DNA of 64,000 nt from Chitinophaga pinensis DSM 2588 (lineage in GTDB: Bacteria > Bacteroidota > Bacteroidia > Chitinophagales > Chitinophagaceae): NCBI RefSeq assembly GCF_000024005.1, contig NC_013132.1:8612001-8676000 (forward strand). Direction: 5' to 3'. Shown one piece after another: positions 62,597 through 64,000 of this stretch. The notes beneath the pieces were generated by a model. That model did not search any database. It was given only the letters and a program-made list of their open reading frames with translations, and was not told where the DNA came from. A program made the translations under genes and the position numbers. Every line of letters starts with the position of its first letter. The stretch's first letter is position 1.

Positions 62597-62692
62597 ACTA
62601 CGAATTACAAATTACGAATTACGAATGAAATGCAGCGATGATGATAGATGCTATAAGCTCATTCGTAATTCGACATTCGTAATTCGTAATTG
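62597..62692. repeat. Heptamer inverted-array element (locus D)
   Basis: CGAATTACAAATTACGAATT and TCATTCGTAATTCGACATTC plus AATTCGT units face each other around a 30-base core. The units are AATTCGT/AATTACG. It fills the purS-rsmI gap and can fold as a hairpin. It is more diverged from the other loci. Confidence 0.65.
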
Positions 62693-62700
62693 CTGTTTTA

Positions 62701-62946
62701 TTAGTGGATGCTAACTTCAAAAGATTCCATCACCTGATTAGCCAACAGTTTCTGACAGGCATTTTCTGCCAGTTGTTGTGCCTCTTCTTTAGAAGCAGCT
62801 TCTATCTGAAGGGTGATGTGTTTGCCAATTCTCACGTCATGTACATTACCGATACCGAGGTTCTTTAAACCACTCATTACAGCTTTGCCCTGAGGGTCCA
62901 GTAATTCTTTCAGCGGCATCACATTTATATGTGCAGTAAACGTCAT
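62701..62946 (-). CDS. purS: Phosphoribosylformylglycinamidine synthase subunit PurS
   Basis: The 81-residue form from the ATG at 62946 (MTFTAHINVMPLKELLDPQG) is used; an upstream TTG is not. It has the PurS pattern KAVMSGLKNLGIGNVHDVRIGKH in the middle. PurS bridges PurL and PurQ in purine synthesis. A separate purS implies the three-subunit form, but purL and purQ are not in the window. Confidence 0.93.
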   Translation of the reverse strand: MTFTAHINVMPLKELLDPQGKAVMSGLKNLGIGNVHDVRIGKHITLQIEAASKEEAQQLAENACQKLLANQVMESFEVSIH

Positions 62947-62994
62947 GTTTTGAAAAATTTGACGCAAACCTAAGACATAAATCGCAAAAAACCA

Positions 62995-63768
62995 CTACTT
63001 AGCGGCGCTTCCGGTTGTAGGTTTTGCCACCAGTGACAGTAAAACATAACATACAAAAACGAACGGAACAGTCGCAAACTGTAAGAAGGGAATGCCAATC
63101 AGTGACAGTACCACCAGTAAGAACCGGGCCCAGTTAGGCTTGATCTGCAGACTTTTGAACTTCAGACTGAGCATCGGAATCTCTGCTACCATGAGGTAAC
63201 ACAGCAGGGCGATAATGATATAAAGCACCCAGATGTTCTGTAACCAGTGTGCCAGATTGAATGGATTGTACATGATGATCATCGGGAAAGACGCCACCAG
63301 CAATCCTACAGCTGGTGTCGGTATACCGATAAAGTTCTCCGACTGACGGGTATCCAGGTTGAATTTCGCCAGTCTGTAAGCTGCGAAACAAGGTACCATT
63401 AATGCCGGGGCCAGATTCACATAAGACACATCAAATACGTCCGGCATACTCATGTATGCACTTCTTAACAGGCGGAACAGCATCATACCGGGTACCAGGC
63501 CGAAACTCACCATATCAGCCAGTGAGTCCAGCTCACGGCCAAAAGGAGATTGCAGTTTGAGCCATCTGGCTGCTAGTCCGTCGGTAAAGTCAAATAAGGC
63601 CGCCAGTACCACCATGGCAGATGCCCAGTACATAGGTGCAGGATTGGTAACCAAATACTCTCCCCCGTTGAATTCCGCTCTGTATTCAGGAGAATGCAGA
63701 ATGTAAATAACAGCAAGAGCACCACAAAAAAGGTTGCCGAGCGTCAGGATATTAGGAAGTTGCTTCAT
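62995..63768 (-). CDS. pssA: CDP-diacylglycerol-serine O-phosphatidyltransferase
   Basis: Makes phosphatidylserine, the precursor of phosphatidylethanolamine. The 257-residue membrane protein carries the CDP-alcohol motif D-G-x2-A-R-x8-G-x3-D-x3-D in DFTDGLAARWLKLQSPFGRE followed by LDSLAD, and several TM segments. The start MKQLPNILTLGNLFCGALAV is typical. It is followed by purS on the same strand after 48 bases. Confidence 0.95.
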   Translation of the reverse strand: MKQLPNILTLGNLFCGALAVIYILHSPEYRAEFNGGEYLVTNPAPMYWASAMVVLAALFDFTDGLAARWLKLQSPFGRELDSLADMVSFGLVPGMMLFRLLRSAYMSMPDVFDVSYVNLAPALMVPCFAAYRLAKFNLDTRQSENFIGIPTPAVGLLVASFPMIIMYNPFNLAHWLQNIWVLYIIIALLCYLMVAEIPMLSLKFKSLQIKPNWARFLLVVLSLIGIPFLQFATVPFVFVCYVLLSLVAKPTTGSAAK

Positions 63769-63780
63769 CTGTATTCAAGC

Positions 63781-63815
63781 CGATCGTCTATGAAGGGTTC
63801 TCCCATAGACGATCG
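63781..63815. other. Perfect 12-bp inverted repeat before pssA
   Basis: CGATCGTCTATG (63781-63792) and its inverse (63804-63815) flank an 11-base loop, 13 bases before the pssA ATG. No T-run follows, so it is either a weak terminator of the M24 gene or a structure in the pssA leader. Confidence 0.6.
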
Positions 63816-63851
63816 CACATTTTAGCATTAAATATTTAGTAAATATATATA

Positions 63852-64000
63852 CTATTTCTTCATCAACGACTCTATCTCGTCAGCAGTAATAGGAATATTC
63901 CTCATCAGGTCCACATTACCGCCTGCTGTCAACCATATATTGTTCTCTATACGAATACCCATTTTCTCTTCCTCAATATAGATACCGGGTTCTATGGTCA
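63852..64000 (-). CDS. M24 peptidase (aminopeptidase P family), C-terminal part (runs off right edge)
   Basis: The last 48 codons are visible: TIEPGIYIEEEKMGIRIENN, with both metal-ligand Glu residues of the pita-bread fold (TIEPGIY and GIRIENN), and an acidic tail ending LMKK. This is the usual end of Xaa-Pro aminopeptidases, which remove an N-terminal residue before proline. It is upstream of pssA on the same strand. Confidence 0.85.
   Translation of the reverse strand, partial: TIEPGIYIEEEKMGIRIENNIWLTAGGNVDLMRNIPITADEIESLMKK

Overview
The window is chromosomal DNA of a Bacteroidota species, most likely from the Chitinophaga/Chitinophagaceae group. This rests on family-level signs: SusC/SusD pairs, PorP/SprF proteins next to secreted PKD proteins with gliding-type (CHU_C) C-termini, a type A sorting-domain protein, a DUF2795 protein, almost no Shine-Dalgarno sequences, and repeated TAnnTTTG promoter boxes. 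No phage, insertion sequence, CRISPR array, rRNA or tRNA was found, and the gene set is mostly core housekeeping.

Layout. 1-8577: two tandem SusC-SusD outer-membrane uptake pairs on the minus strand (the last SusD runs off the left edge), preceded by a small ORF whose 5' leader copies the SusC leader. 9077-12347: a secreted helix-hairpin-helix/beta-barrel protein, a decayed copy of its 5' end, and a second barrel protein. 12498-18487: deoxynucleoside kinase, trpS, gatC, two LolD/MacB-type ATPases flanking a cobalamin adenosyltransferase, a DUF2795 protein, a 40-bp-arm palindrome, and fabI. 18569-26022: recN, a TPR protein, a zinc-ribbon/NIF3 pair, an M32 carboxypeptidase and a rhodanese-thioredoxin fusion. 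26243-33233: a 1624-residue PKD-array protein with its PorP/SprF partner, a peroxiredoxin and a tiny protein consisting of little more than a secretion tail. 33318-37514: two rRNA methyltransferases around grpE-dnaJ. 37520-43428: a VWA protein, hpt, a LysM glucosaminidase, an O-methyltransferase and a LOG-family protein. 44162-49651: a second PKD/propeller protein plus PorP/SprF pair and a small barrel. 49903-57917: recG, gltA, an LptF/G permease, tgt, a GT2 glycosyltransferase and rsmG. 58016-59267: an ECF sigma factor operon with two small genes. 59389-59841: two tiny genes, one with an in-frame amber codon. 60000-64000: M1 peptidase, rsmI, purS, pssA and the C-terminus of an M24 peptidase.

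How it fits together. The cell-surface theme is strong: TonB-dependent uptake, two [type B-tail cargo]-[PorP/SprF] units for the type IX secretion system, a type A-tail protein, barrels, a LysM peptidoglycan hydrolase and LPS/lipoprotein export components. Most genes sit in short co-directional runs ended by clear intrinsic terminators. Intergenic DNA also holds a dispersed family of heptamer (AATTCTT-like) inverted arrays around a related core at four loci.

The least explained items are the duplicated SusC leader with its small ORF, the HHH-barrel pair with the nearby gene remnant, the long palindrome at 17425-17506, the heptamer element family, and the amber-interrupted small gene. All function calls come from reading sequence motifs; no database search was run.
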